This document shows positions 16,231-26,118 of a DNA stretch of 40,093 nucleotides, piece after piece. Each line of letters begins with the position of its first letter. Position 1 is the first letter of the stretch. Location of the stretch: assembly GCF_003248455.1 (NCBI RefSeq), contig NZ_QFNM01000029.1, positions 1 to 40,093 of the forward strand, given 5' to 3'. The notes below the pieces were generated by a model, which saw only the letters and a program-made list of their open reading frames with translations, made no database searches and was not told the origin of the DNA. A program made the position numbers and the translations under genes. This stretch comes from Brevundimonas sp. (GTDB taxonomy: Bacteria > Pseudomonadota > Alphaproteobacteria > Caulobacterales > Caulobacteraceae).

Positions 16231-17922
16231 TTGACCTCACTTGCTCTTCTCGAAGGCCCGGCTCTCGCCGTGACGCCAACCGAGATCGCCGAACTCTCGG
16301 AGGATGACGCGCGCGCGCTGTTTCGTCGCTATCGATTCGCCGAAAACGGCGGTGAACCCTGCTGCAATCACTGCGGCTCGCCGGCCGCATGGACCTACCG
16401 GGACGGCAAGCTCTTCAAGTGCAAGCAGTGCCTGAGGCAGTTCACTCTGACCACCAATACGCCGTTCGCCTATCGCAAGCTGCCGTTCAAGACGATCCTG
16501 CTGATCCTGGCGCAGTTCAACATCGCCTATCAGGCGCGCAGCGCCCGCGAGATCAGGCGCGACCTTCGCGCCAAGGTGAAGAACTACAAGACCATCTTCG
16601 TCTGGCTTCACAAGATCAGGTCGGCCATGCAGGCTTGGGAACGGCGCACGCCCCTGACCGACGAGATCGAGATCGATGGAACGGAACTGAAGGGTTACAT
16701 CCGCCCAAAAAACGTCCGAGGCGAAAAGGACCACTACCGTTATCCCTTTGGTGCGCCTGATCGTACGCTGCATGTCACTCTCGCCCGGCAACGGTCCGGT
16801 CCGGCCCGCGCTTGGGTCACCAAGCAGGAGCAGCACCCCGTTCCTCTCTTCGTTGAGGTGGTAGACCCCAAGGCCGTCGTGTTCTCCGACGGCGGCCCAT
16901 GGGGCGACATCCGTTTCCACTGCGCGCTGAAGAGGGTCATCCACGAACAGCACTTTTACACGCCGGAGGCGTGCACCAACTGGGCCGAGAGCGGCTTTCG
17001 CGTGCTTAAAGGGATGCGGATGATCTATCGGCGGATCATCGGCAACTACCTGGACCTCTACGCGGCTCAACTGACCTGGCGATTGACCCACGTGAGCCAC
17101 AGCCAGGACGACGGCTTCGCCGCCCTGATGGGCGCGATGATGGCGCCGGGCCGCTCGCCCATGGCTGGCTACTTCCTCAAGAAGAAGGACGGGGGCAGCA
17201 AGCGCCGGTGCCAGATCGTCGACGAAACCGGCAAGTCGGCGGAATGGAGCCCGCCCAGCAACGAAGAGCGCCGCAGGGCGCGCAAGGAGGCGCGGCGCCA
17301 GACCGGAGAGCCCGAAACCCCGCGACTGGCCGATGCCCGGTCCGCGACCCGCTGGCGCGAGGGCTTTGAGTTCATGTCGGCGGCCCATTTCATGGACAAC
17401 CCGAAGGCGATGCCCTTGAGCCCGGGCGTCTATGGCCTGTTTCTTCAGAGCGGCGAACGCCTGTTCAATCTGGCGGGCTACTTCCCTGACCCGCAACTGC
17501 CGGCTTGGGACCACGGCGTGTGGCGGAACGGCTACATTGGGCAGGGCTATAGCCTGCGCGAACGGGTCACGGCCCACCTCCTCGGCGACATCGACGACTC
17601 GCCGTTCCGGCAGTCTGTTCTGGCGATCCATTGGATCGCTGCGACCGGCGAGGTCGGCGATCTCCGAAGCCGTCAGGCGAGCGAGGCCGCCCTGAATGAG
17701 TGGCTGCGGCGCGAAGTCATGATCGGCTACAAGGTGTGCGGCTATCACAGGGCGGTGGAGAAGGAGATGCTGAAGCGCACCGCCGCCCCGCTGAACATCG
17801 GCGACCGCACCCCTTCGCCGTTTGGCCGTCTGCTTTCGAACGTGCGCCAGCGCTTCCGCGAAGCGGTGGTCGCCGGATGGCAGCCGGCTCCGCCTAAGAA
17901 CCGTCCCCGCCAGCGCCGCTGA
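16231..17922 (+). CDS. IS1595/ISXO2-type transposase fused to a GIY-YIG-like domain
   Basis: 563 residues from TTG 16231. A GTG at 16270 is an alternative. Order: zinc ribbon CCNHCGSP...FKCKQCLRQFTLTT (about 48-75), helical region, DDE-type core with D149 (EIDGTELKG), D220 (VVFSDGG), N250 and E253 (TNWAESGFRVLKG), then a linker. At about 395-520 a C-terminal domain has GVYGLF (399-404), GYIGQGYSLRERVTAHL (434-450, with R445) and a Glu in RAVEKEMLKRTAAPLN (E510/E512), the order of motifs in GIY-YIG nucleases. IS1595 transposases are usually 200-350 residues and lack this. It presumably moves the 12.9-kb element. Confidence 0.88.
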   Translation: MTSLALLEGPALAVTPTEIAELSEDDARALFRRYRFAENGGEPCCNHCGSPAAWTYRDGKLFKCKQCLRQFTLTTNTPFAYRKLPFKTILLILAQFNIAYQARSAREIRRDLRAKVKNYKTIFVWLHKIRSAMQAWERRTPLTDEIEIDGTELKGYIRPKNVRGEKDHYRYPFGAPDRTLHVTLARQRSGPARAWVTKQEQHPVPLFVEVVDPKAVVFSDGGPWGDIRFHCALKRVIHEQHFYTPEACTNWAESGFRVLKGMRMIYRRIIGNYLDLYAAQLTWRLTHVSHSQDDGFAALMGAMMAPGRSPMAGYFLKKKDGGSKRRCQIVDETGKSAEWSPPSNEERRRARKEARRQTGEPETPRLADARSATRWREGFEFMSAAHFMDNPKAMPLSPGVYGLFLQSGERLFNLAGYFPDPQLPAWDHGVWRNGYIGQGYSLRERVTAHLLGDIDDSPFRQSVLAIHWIAATGEVGDLRSRQASEAALNEWLRREVMIGYKVCGYHRAVEKEMLKRTAAPLNIGDRTPSPFGRLLSNVRQRFREAVVAGWQPAPPKNRPRQRR

Positions 17923-18457
17923 CGCTTTCGTCGCCGGATTGTCGTGACCTGAGCGCCCATCGCGGCGGCTGACCCCCGTCGTTCACCAGGCCGTGCGTCG
18001 CACGCTGCAAGGCCGCGTTGATAGCGCCGTAGGCCTGCACGTGGGCGGGACCATCATCGATGCTGAGGTCATGGCGCTCGACGATGCGATCCAGCATCTC
18101 GCGGACCGTCAGCCAATCATCGGCGTCTCTCAGGATATCGAAGGCCGCGTCTGCCCATCCATGCGGCGGCCGGTTCGGTCCCCGGCGGAGCGGTCTGATC
18201 AGCTTTTCCTGCTCGGGGTCCCAGTCGGGCTCGAACATCTGGATGACGTAAATGACATGAGGGAGGGCCTGCCTGATCTCTTCGGCCCTCGCTTCCCGCT
18301 CGCCGGCTTGGGCGGCGAAAGCGTCCCCGCCTCTCCACTTTCTCTGCCGCAGCTTCGGCGGGTTCTCGATCCACCTCAGTTCGCCGCCCAAGCGCGCGTA
18401 AAGCGTCTTGAGGTGGCCCGTCAGCTGCTTCCCGCTGTTTTTCCTGCCAAGCGCCAC
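17894..18457 (-). CDS. Transposon-end protein with helix-rich N-part and winged-helix-like domain (right copy)
   Basis: 187 residues, starting 66 bp inside the right terminus and pointing inward. Its 3' end overlaps the transposase 3' end by 29 bp. The N-terminal part begins MALGRKNSGKQLTGHLKTLY and is charged and helical. The C-terminal part, around DAAFDILRDADDWLTVREML and DRIVERHDLSI, resembles the left-end protein (VVDCLRDADEPMTSRALAQA, VIEKRDL). Function unknown. The two may share a fold with divergent partners. Confidence 0.7.
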   Translation of the reverse strand: MALGRKNSGKQLTGHLKTLYARLGGELRWIENPPKLRQRKWRGGDAFAAQAGEREARAEEIRQALPHVIYVIQMFEPDWDPEQEKLIRPLRRGPNRPPHGWADAAFDILRDADDWLTVREMLDRIVERHDLSIDDGPAHVQAYGAINAALQRATHGLVNDGGQPPRWALRSRQSGDESVSGAGGDGS

Positions 18458-18499
18458 GTAAGCCCTCGAACTGCCGAGGGAACCGACTTAATCCAGCTT

Positions 18500-18523
18500 A
18501 GGTGTGTTTGCTACCCATAGCCG
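18500..18523 (-). repeat. Right terminal inverted repeat of the kdp transposon
   Basis: Reverse complement starts CGGCTATGGGTAGCAAACAC and matches the left end over 24 bases without mismatch. Confidence 0.95.
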
Positions 18524-18531
18524 CCCTGAAC
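18524..18531. repeat. Target-site duplication, right copy (CCCTGAAC)
   Basis: Identical to 5563-5570. The preceding GCCG also matches the left flank, which makes the visible direct repeat 12 bp long. Only the 8-bp reading leaves symmetrical ends on the element. Confidence 0.9.
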
Positions 18532-18570
18532 GACCCCGACGCCGTCGCAGAATACATCCTGTCCCTCTAG
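18532..18570 (+). pseudogene. DUF559 nuclease gene, 3' remnant
   Basis: Thirteen codons counting the TAG stop at 18568-18570. The residues DPDAVAEYILSL complete the C-terminal helix of the interrupted gene at 5280. A palindromic repeat follows at once. Confidence 0.9.
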
Positions 18571-18717
18571 ATCCTCCCCCGTTCACGGGGGAGGGGGACC
18601 GCGAAGCGGTGGAGGGGGCGAAGGCGCGCGCGGTGCAAAACGGTTCACACCCAGTCTGCGTCCGCCCCCTCCACCACGCTGCGCGCGGTCCCCCTCCCCC
18701 GCCTTGCGGGGGAGGAT
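18571..18717. repeat. Long palindromic repeat (ATCCTCCCCC...GGGGGAGGAT)
   Basis: Two hairpin arms: ATCCTCCCCCGTTCACGGGG, a GGACCGCGAAGCGGTGGAGG segment, then about 40 bp, then CCCCTCCACCACGCTGCGCG and a final GCGGGGGAGGAT. The whole can fold into a long cruciform. A copy with the same inner and outer segments lies at 38670-38845. It fills the gap between the DUF559 remnant and the SMR gene and contains no gene. Confidence 0.75.
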
Positions 18718-18721
18718 CTAA

Positions 18722-19060
18722 TCAATGCCCCACGGTCTTGGAGAACAGGTTGATGACCACCACCCCGCCCACGATCATGGCCAGCCCCGCCATCGCCGGC
18801 AGGTCCAGTCTCTGGCGGAAGACCGCCGCCCCGACGACCGAGATCAGCACCACCCCCAGCCCGCTCCAGATCGCATAGGCGATCCCCACCGGCATCTGCC
18901 GCAGGGCGATCGACAGCAGATAGAAGGCCAGGCCGTAGCAGGCCGCCATCCCCGCCGTCGGCCAGGCCCGCGAGAACTGCTGCGAGGCCTGCAGCAGGCT
19001 GGTCCCCGCCACCTCCAGCGCGATGGCGCCCAGCAGCGCCGCCCAGGTGATCATGCTCAT
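18722..19060 (-). CDS. SMR-family small multidrug/cation efflux protein
   Basis: 112 residues from ATG 19060 (MSMITWAALLGAIALEVAGT), the normal SMR start with the conserved Glu in helix 1 (ALEVAGTSLL, E17). Four membrane helices are evident. The second and third include GLAFYLLSIALRQMPVGIAY and AIWSGLGVVLI, family signatures. Such proteins export quaternary ammonium compounds, guanidinium or similar cations by proton exchange as a dimer. A 16-codon upstream extension in frame is unlikely. Substrate not predictable. Confidence 0.9.
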   Translation of the reverse strand: MSMITWAALLGAIALEVAGTSLLQASQQFSRAWPTAGMAACYGLAFYLLSIALRQMPVGIAYAIWSGLGVVLISVVGAAVFRQRLDLPAMAGLAMIVGGVVVINLFSKTVGH

Positions 19061-19158
19061 GCCGCGCCTCGTTCGCCCATCGCCCGACCTACAGCCGGTC
19101 CGGCCCAAAGCGTCAACGCCGATGGCCGAAGCGCCGGTCTGTCGCTATATGCCCGCCC

Positions 19159-21008
<1,850 letters not shown>

Positions 21009-21012
<4 letters not shown>

Positions 21013-21416
21013 GCCGCAGCGAACTCGACGCTCTGGCCCGCCGCTGGATGACCTTCTGGCAGGGCGCCGACCTGGTCGATTTCACCGCCCTGCACACGCC
21101 GGACTTCGTCGATCACGCCGCCGCCGGGCGCCCGTCCACCCGCGAAGGCTTCCGCGACGGCGTCGCCGCCCTCTACCGCGCCTTTCCCGATTTCCATGCC
21201 CGCATCGAGGATCTGGTCATAGACGAGGCCGCCGCCAAGGTCGTCGTGCGCTGGTCCGCCACGGGCCGCCATGCCGCACCCTTCATGGGCGTTGCGGCGA
21301 CCGGCCTGACCCTGGACTTTCGCGGCCTGGAGATGCTGCACTGCCGCGACGGCCGGATCGCCGCGCGCTGGGGCGAATGGGACGGCGAAAGCCTGCTGGA
21401 CCAGTTGCGCGCCTGA
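21009..21416 (+). CDS. SnoaL-like (NTF2 fold) protein
   Basis: 135 residues from ATG 21009, overlapping the uup stop (ATGA) and so probably co-translated. The pattern DFTALHTPDFVDHAAAGRPS, YRAFPDFHARIEDLVID and HAAPFMGVAATGLTLDFRGL, then RIAARWGEWD, is that of the SnoaL-like/ester cyclase NTF2-fold family. Members are cyclases, isomerases or of unknown function. No substrate can be assigned. Confidence 0.85.
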
Positions 21417-21515
21417 TGGCCTGCGTCCGGCCGCGGGGACAGCCCGAGGGTGACGGTCTATGAAAGCGGGCTTCGGCCCCTTGAAACCAAACCCGCCGCC
21501 GCACACTCACGCTTC

Positions 21516-22490
21516 ATGACCCTGCGCACCCACATCGTCGACTTCGCCCCGCCTCAAGAGGCGGCCGTGCGGCGCATCAACGCCGCCCTGGCCCGCGCGC
21601 CCCGCCTGCGCACCGACGGCTGGCGCATCGATGCGGGCCAGCGGCTGTCGCTGTGGCTGGATGCGGCGGCCGGGCGCGTCACCACCCCCCGCCTGAAGAA
21701 GCGCGGCGTCACGGTCGAGATCGTCCAGACCGACGGCGATCATCCCGTCCCCTTGCGCATCCTGCACCCCAGCGGAACCCCCCGCGCCGTCATCCTGGAC
21801 ATTCACGGCGGGGGCTGGGTGCTGGGCAGCGCGGGTCTGAACGACCGGCTGAACGCCCATCTGGCGCATCACGGCTTCTGCGTCGTCTCGGTCGACTACC
21901 GCCTGCTGTCCGAACGTCGCCAGGTCTATATCGACGCCGCCATCGCCGACTGCCTGGCCGCCGCCTACTGGACCGTGACCAACGTCGACCGGCTGGGCGC
22001 CGCGACCCTGTTCATCGCGGGCGAATCCGCCGGCGGGCATCTGGCCGCCCTGACCGCCGTCGCCCTGCGCGACCGGGGGCTGATCGACCTGGTGAAGGGC
22101 TGCGTCTTCGTCTACGGCGTCTTCGACCTGTCGGGGACCGAGAGCGTGCGGTCGGCGGGCCCGGACACCCTGCTGTTCGACGGCCCGACCATGCGGGCCG
22201 ACCTGGCCCGCCTGGCCCCCGACCGCGACGAGGCGGGCCTGCGCCAGCCCGACGTCTCGCCTCTGTATGCCGACCTGACCGGCCTGCCGCCCGCCCTGTT
22301 CCTGGCCGGCGAATACGACCCCCTGTTCGAGGACAGTCTGCTGATGGCGACCCGCTGGGGCGAGGCGTCCGAGGCCGATCTGATCCGCGCGCCCCAGGTC
22401 CCGCACGGATTCCTGCATTTCGGCGGCCCCGCCGCCCGGGGCGCCCGCCGCGCCATCCGCACCTGGCTGGACGCCCGGCTCGGGGACTGA
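21516..22490 (+). CDS. Alpha/beta hydrolase, HSL/GDXG-type esterase
   Basis: 324 residues from ATG 21516 (MTLRTHIVDF). A longer frame to 21450 has no better support. The oxyanion motif is DIHGGGWVLGS, the nucleophile elbow GESAGGHLAAL, the acid likely the Asp in GEYDPLFEDS, and the histidine in PHGFLHF. These are the marks of hormone-sensitive-lipase-type carboxylesterases acting on short acyl esters. No signal peptide, so cytoplasmic. It stands alone between the SnoaL-like gene and a convergent kinase gene. Confidence 0.88.
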   Translation: MTLRTHIVDFAPPQEAAVRRINAALARAPRLRTDGWRIDAGQRLSLWLDAAAGRVTTPRLKKRGVTVEIVQTDGDHPVPLRILHPSGTPRAVILDIHGGGWVLGSAGLNDRLNAHLAHHGFCVVSVDYRLLSERRQVYIDAAIADCLAAAYWTVTNVDRLGAATLFIAGESAGGHLAALTAVALRDRGLIDLVKGCVFVYGVFDLSGTESVRSAGPDTLLFDGPTMRADLARLAPDRDEAGLRQPDVSPLYADLTGLPPALFLAGEYDPLFEDSLLMATRWGEASEADLIRAPQVPHGFLHFGGPAARGARRAIRTWLDARLGD

Positions 22491-22508
22491 CGAAGGGCGC
22501 GGGGCCCC

Positions 22509-25406
22509 CTAGCTTTCGATCAGTTCGCGGATGCGCCCGCCCAGGGCCTCCATGGCGAAGGGCTTGGTCATGACGTGCATGCCGGGGTCCAGGTGGCCGT
22601 TGCCGACCACGGCGTTCTCGGCGTAGCCGGTGATGAACAGCACCTTCAGGTCCGGCCGGTCCAGCCGCGCCGCATCCGCCATCTGGCGCCCGTTCATCCC
22701 GCCCGGCAAGCCCACGTCCGTCACCAGCAGGTCGATCCGCGCCCCGGACTGCAACAGCTTCAGCCCCGTCACCCCGTCCGACGCCTCGATGCACTGATAG
22801 CCCAGTTCGTGCAGGATTTCGGCGACCAGCATCCGCACCGTCGGCTCGTCGTCCACGACCATGACCGTCTCGCCGGCCAGGGCGCGCGGCGCCTCCGCGA
22901 TCTCGGGGACCGGCTCGCCCTCCTCGACCTCGCCCAGGTGGCGGGGCAGATAAAGGCAGATCATCGCCCCCTGCCCCGGCTCGGAATAGATGCGCACCTG
23001 CCCGCCGGACTGGCGCACGAAGCCATAGATCATCGACAGCCCCAGCCCCGTCCCCTCGCCCAGCGGCTTGGTGGTGAAGAAGGGCTCGAACGCCCGCGCC
23101 GCGACCTCGGGAGCCATGCCGCCGCCCGTGTCGCTGACGCAGATGGAGACATACTGCCCCGGCTCCAGGTCCTGGACCTTGGCCGCGCGCGCGTCGATCC
23201 AGCGGTTGCCGGTCTCGATGGTCAGCCGCCCGCCGTCGGGCATGGCGTCGCGCGCATTGATGCACAGGTTCAGGACGGCGTTCTCCAGCTGATGGGCGTC
23301 GACCAGCACGGGCCACAGGCCGGCCCCGGCCACGACCTCCAGATGGACGCCCGGCCCGGTGGTTCGCCGGATCAACTCCTCCATGCCGCGGATCAGGCGG
23401 TTGGGGTCGGTCGGCTTGGGGTCCAGCGTCTGGCGGCGCGAAAAGGCCAGCAGCCGGTGCGTCAGGGCCGCCGCCCGCTTGGCCGCCCCTTGCGCCGCCG
23501 CCGCGAACCGCTCCACGTCGTTGAACCGCCCCTGGGCGATGCGGTTGCCGATGATCTCCAGGCTGCCGGTGATGCCGGCCAGCAGATTGTTGAAGTCGTG
23601 GGCGATGCCGCCGGTCAGCTGGCCGACCGCCTCCATCTTCTGGCTCTGGCGCAGCGCCTCCTCGGCCTGCATCAGGGCGCTGGTCCGCTCGGCGACCTGG
23701 TCTTCCAGCGTCTCGTTGAAGCGCGCCAGTTCGGCCGCCTGGCGCCGCAGGTCCTCGATGTCGATGTTGGAGCCGACCCAGCGGGTGATCCGGCCCTCCT
23801 CGTCATGGACCGGCTCGGCGCGCGACATGAAGGTGCGGTAGGCCCCGTCGTGGCGGCGGATGCGGAATTCGGCCTCATAGACCTGGCCGCTGGCCAGCGA
23901 CCGGGACCAGCTCTCGGCCACGCGCGCCAGGTCGTCGGGATGCACGATCCGGGCCCAGGCGTCGATCCCGTTCAGTTCGCCCTCGCCCAGGCCGCTATAG
24001 GCGTAGACCTGCGGGTTGAACCAGTACAGCGACCCGTCCGGCCAGCTGGCCCAGATCTGGTTCGGCGTGGCCTGGGCGAAGACCCGGAACTGGGCCTCGC
24101 TGTCGCGCAGGGCGGCCTCGCTGCGGGCGCGCTCGGTGGCCAGCCGCACCCGTTCCGCCACCTCGCGCATCAGCCGCAGGTCGCTGTCGCCATAGGCGCG
24201 CGGGGTGGCGTTGTTGACGAACACCATGGCCACCACCCGGCCCTGCTCCATCAGCGGCATGTTGACGAAGGAGCCGGCGCTGATGCGTTTCAGCACCTCG
24301 GCCGTGGCGGCCGTGCGCGGGTCCTGGGCGACGTCGGCGATCACGACCGTCTCGCCGCGCTTGATGTCGTCGATGTACGATCCATGATCGCGGAAGGCCA
24401 GGGTTCCGGCGATGCTGGTCACGCCCGGCTGGTTGAAGTCGCGCTCGATGGTGATGGTCTCGCCGACCGTGTCGACCGTGCCGTATCCGGCGCGGCTGAC
24501 CCCCATGGTCCGGGCCAGGACCTCGGCCGAGGCCTGGGCGATGTCGCCGGCGTCGGTCAGGTCGCGAATGGCGTCGCTCAGCTCCAGCAGGGCGTTCTGG
24601 CGCGCCTCGCTCTGTTTGCGCTCGGTGATGTTGTTGAACAGGATCGCGACCTGGCCGGCGTCGGGCGGGCCGATCCGCAGCGCCTGGACGTCGTACCACC
24701 GCCCGAAGATGTCGGCCGGATTCTCGAACCGGGCGGGCTCGCCGGTGCGCGCCACCCGCCCGTACAGCTCGAACCAGTGCCGCTCCAGGCCCGGCGCGAT
24801 CTCGCTGACCCATTTGCCGTAGGGATCGACCAGGCCGGTCATCTCCTCGAAAGCCGCATTGCCTTCCAGGATCTTGTAGTCGACGGGGCGGTCGTCCGCG
24901 TCGAACCTCATCTCGATCAGGCAGAAGCCGGTCGCCATGGCGGCGAACAGGGCGCTGTAACGGGCCTCGCTCAGCGCCAGGGCCTGGTCGGCCTGGAACC
25001 GCGCCGTGACGTCGACGCCCTGGACGAAAACGCCCCATACCCGCCCCGCCGCGTCCTTCAGCGGCTGGAACACGAAGTCGACGTAGCAGTCCCTGACCTC
25101 GCCGCCCGGCGCGGCCTGGACGGCGTAGAAGGCGCTTTCGGCCCGGTGCGCCTCGCCCGTGCGATAGACCTGGTCCAGCAGGTCCAGATAGCCCTGGTCC
25201 ACCGCATCGGCCAGCACCTCGACCAGAGGTCGTCCCAGCACGTCGCGATGGCCGATCAGCTTCTGATAGTTGGGATTGGTCAGTTCGAACCGATGGTCGG
25301 GTCCGACCAGCAGCGCCATGAAACCGGGCGCATGGGCGAACATCTGCGTCAGCTGATCGCGATCAAAGCCGATGGACAAGGCGCCTCCAGACACAGTGGC
25401 GGACAT
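22509..25406 (-). CDS. Soluble hybrid histidine kinase (PAS-PAS-GAF-PAS-HisKA-HATPase-REC)
   Basis: 965 residues. ATG 25406 follows GGGGAG. No membrane helix. Order: PAS (about 15-135), PAS (about 145-265), GAF (about 280-425), PAS (about 435-560), coiled coil, HisKA with GGIAHDFNNLLAGITGSLEI, HATPase (ENAVLNLCINARDAMPDGG, EGTGLGLSMIYGFVRQSGG), and a C-terminal receiver (MVVDDEPTVRM, LLVTDVGLPGG). It would sense a cytoplasmic signal, perhaps redox or light, and phosphorylate its own receiver. No partner regulator is nearby. Signal unknown. Confidence 0.92.
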   Translation of the reverse strand: MSATVSGGALSIGFDRDQLTQMFAHAPGFMALLVGPDHRFELTNPNYQKLIGHRDVLGRPLVEVLADAVDQGYLDLLDQVYRTGEAHRAESAFYAVQAAPGGEVRDCYVDFVFQPLKDAAGRVWGVFVQGVDVTARFQADQALALSEARYSALFAAMATGFCLIEMRFDADDRPVDYKILEGNAAFEEMTGLVDPYGKWVSEIAPGLERHWFELYGRVARTGEPARFENPADIFGRWYDVQALRIGPPDAGQVAILFNNITERKQSEARQNALLELSDAIRDLTDAGDIAQASAEVLARTMGVSRAGYGTVDTVGETITIERDFNQPGVTSIAGTLAFRDHGSYIDDIKRGETVVIADVAQDPRTAATAEVLKRISAGSFVNMPLMEQGRVVAMVFVNNATPRAYGDSDLRLMREVAERVRLATERARSEAALRDSEAQFRVFAQATPNQIWASWPDGSLYWFNPQVYAYSGLGEGELNGIDAWARIVHPDDLARVAESWSRSLASGQVYEAEFRIRRHDGAYRTFMSRAEPVHDEEGRITRWVGSNIDIEDLRRQAAELARFNETLEDQVAERTSALMQAEEALRQSQKMEAVGQLTGGIAHDFNNLLAGITGSLEIIGNRIAQGRFNDVERFAAAAQGAAKRAAALTHRLLAFSRRQTLDPKPTDPNRLIRGMEELIRRTTGPGVHLEVVAGAGLWPVLVDAHQLENAVLNLCINARDAMPDGGRLTIETGNRWIDARAAKVQDLEPGQYVSICVSDTGGGMAPEVAARAFEPFFTTKPLGEGTGLGLSMIYGFVRQSGGQVRIYSEPGQGAMICLYLPRHLGEVEEGEPVPEIAEAPRALAGETVMVVDDEPTVRMLVAEILHELGYQCIEASDGVTGLKLLQSGARIDLLVTDVGLPGGMNGRQMADAARLDRPDLKVLFITGYAENAVVGNGHLDPGMHVMTKPFAMEALGGRIRELIES

Positions 25407-26118
25407 GGAGCTCCCCTTGGACCCGCATCGCCGATCAAACAGAACCCGCAGCCCCCGAAGTCGTTGCAGCGGCGGACCCGCGGATCATCTCGACAGGGGC
25501 CAGGGCCGCAGGCTTCTTGTGGACAATTCAAACCGCTGATCCGCAACCGCGAATTCGATCCGTCCACCGATATTAACAGGCTTGTCCACCGCCGCCGGGC
25601 CGTTGGTGCACATCGGGGCGAAATCGGGCGCTTGCCTCATAGCCGGTTTCGTCGGAACGTCAACAGGCCAAGGGACACGGCGGCGCGGAAATCCGGGGGA
25701 GACCCCGGACGTCGAGCGAACCGGCCCGGCTCTCCGACCCGGCGCTTCGGGCGGTCTTCGGATCGTAACGTGCGACAGGCGGGATCAAGGCTTCGATCTT
25801 TCGACGGTCTTCGGATCGACGAGGGAAAGAGGAACCGGATCGGGATCGACGGACGATGCGGTCGCAATGCCGCATCGGACCCAAGACCAGGAGCGCGACA
25901 GGATACAGCCGACCGTCCTCTCGGGTTCGCCCGCGACGACGCCCAGGCCGAGGTCCTGACCCGAACGGCCAAGTCCAACCCGGACTTGGCGAGGGGACGA
26001 AGCCGACGGGTCCGCCCGAACGCTTCGTCCCCTCGCTCAATTGGGGCCATGCTTCACATCACCGCGCTAGACAGACGTCGATCCGTGCCGCAGCCATAGG
26101 GCGCAATCGGAGAAACCC
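25407..26118. other. 712 bp without a convincing gene; contains strong hairpins
   Basis: No frame here has a recognisable protein. Long overlapping frames on both strands are what high GC gives by chance. Hairpins: TCCGGGG/CCCCGGA (25692-25709), CGATGCGG/CCGCATCG (25854-25877), and a 14-bp perfect stem CGAGGGGACGAAGC/GCTTCGTCCCCTCG (25990-26035, 18-nt loop). The 14-mer CGGTCTTCGGATCG is repeated at 25752 and 25805. The kinase promoter must lie at its left end and that of the TonB-like gene at its right. A structured RNA is possible. Confidence 0.5.
25990..26035. ncRNA. Stem-loop of 14 bp, possible end of an uncharacterised RNA
   Basis: CGAGGGGACGAAGC (25990-26003) pairs perfectly with GCTTCGTCCCCTCG (26022-26035). 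There is no T-run after it on either strand (CTCAATTGGGG follows), so it is not a standard terminator. It could be the 3' hairpin of a small RNA or an element in the leader of the downstream gene. Confidence 0.3.

Larger units (their letters stand above)
5571..18523. mobile_element. 12,953-bp IS1595-type transposon carrying a complete kdp potassium uptake system
   Basis: Both ends carry a 24-bp perfect inverted repeat beginning CGGCTATGGGTAGCAAACAC, flanked by CCCTGAAC direct repeats. Deleting the element and one duplication rejoins the DUF559 gene in frame, which is direct evidence for a single insertion. Inside are an ISXO2/IS1595-type transposase with a GIY-YIG-like tail (16231-17922), a divergent DUF6471 gene, terminal small genes, and the kdp operon with kdpD, kdpE and a porin. 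The IS1595 family is known to include members with passenger genes and 8-bp duplications. A 10-kb potassium transport cargo is unusual. The ends and transposase look intact, so it may still be mobile. Confidence 0.93.

Noticed and set aside
5559..18531. A 12-bp direct repeat GCCGCCCTGAAC as the target duplication
   Set aside because: The first four bases also pair with the element ends. Only the 8-bp reading gives symmetrical CGGC termini and it matches the IS1595 habit.
18571..18717. CRISPR array or attachment site beside the transposon
   Set aside because: It is a single palindrome with a related copy at 38670, not a series of spaced repeats, and it lies outside the transposon ends.
25637..26050. 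Overlapping minus-strand frames of 126 and 137 codons in the gap before the TonB-like gene
   Set aside because: Arg/Pro/Ser-rich, no recognisable domain, no ribosome-binding site, and competing frames on both strands.
22575..26099. Plus-strand frame of 1174 codons opposite the histidine kinase
   Set aside because: It is the antisense of a gene with clear PAS, GAF, HisKA, HATPase and REC motifs. High GC makes such frames common.
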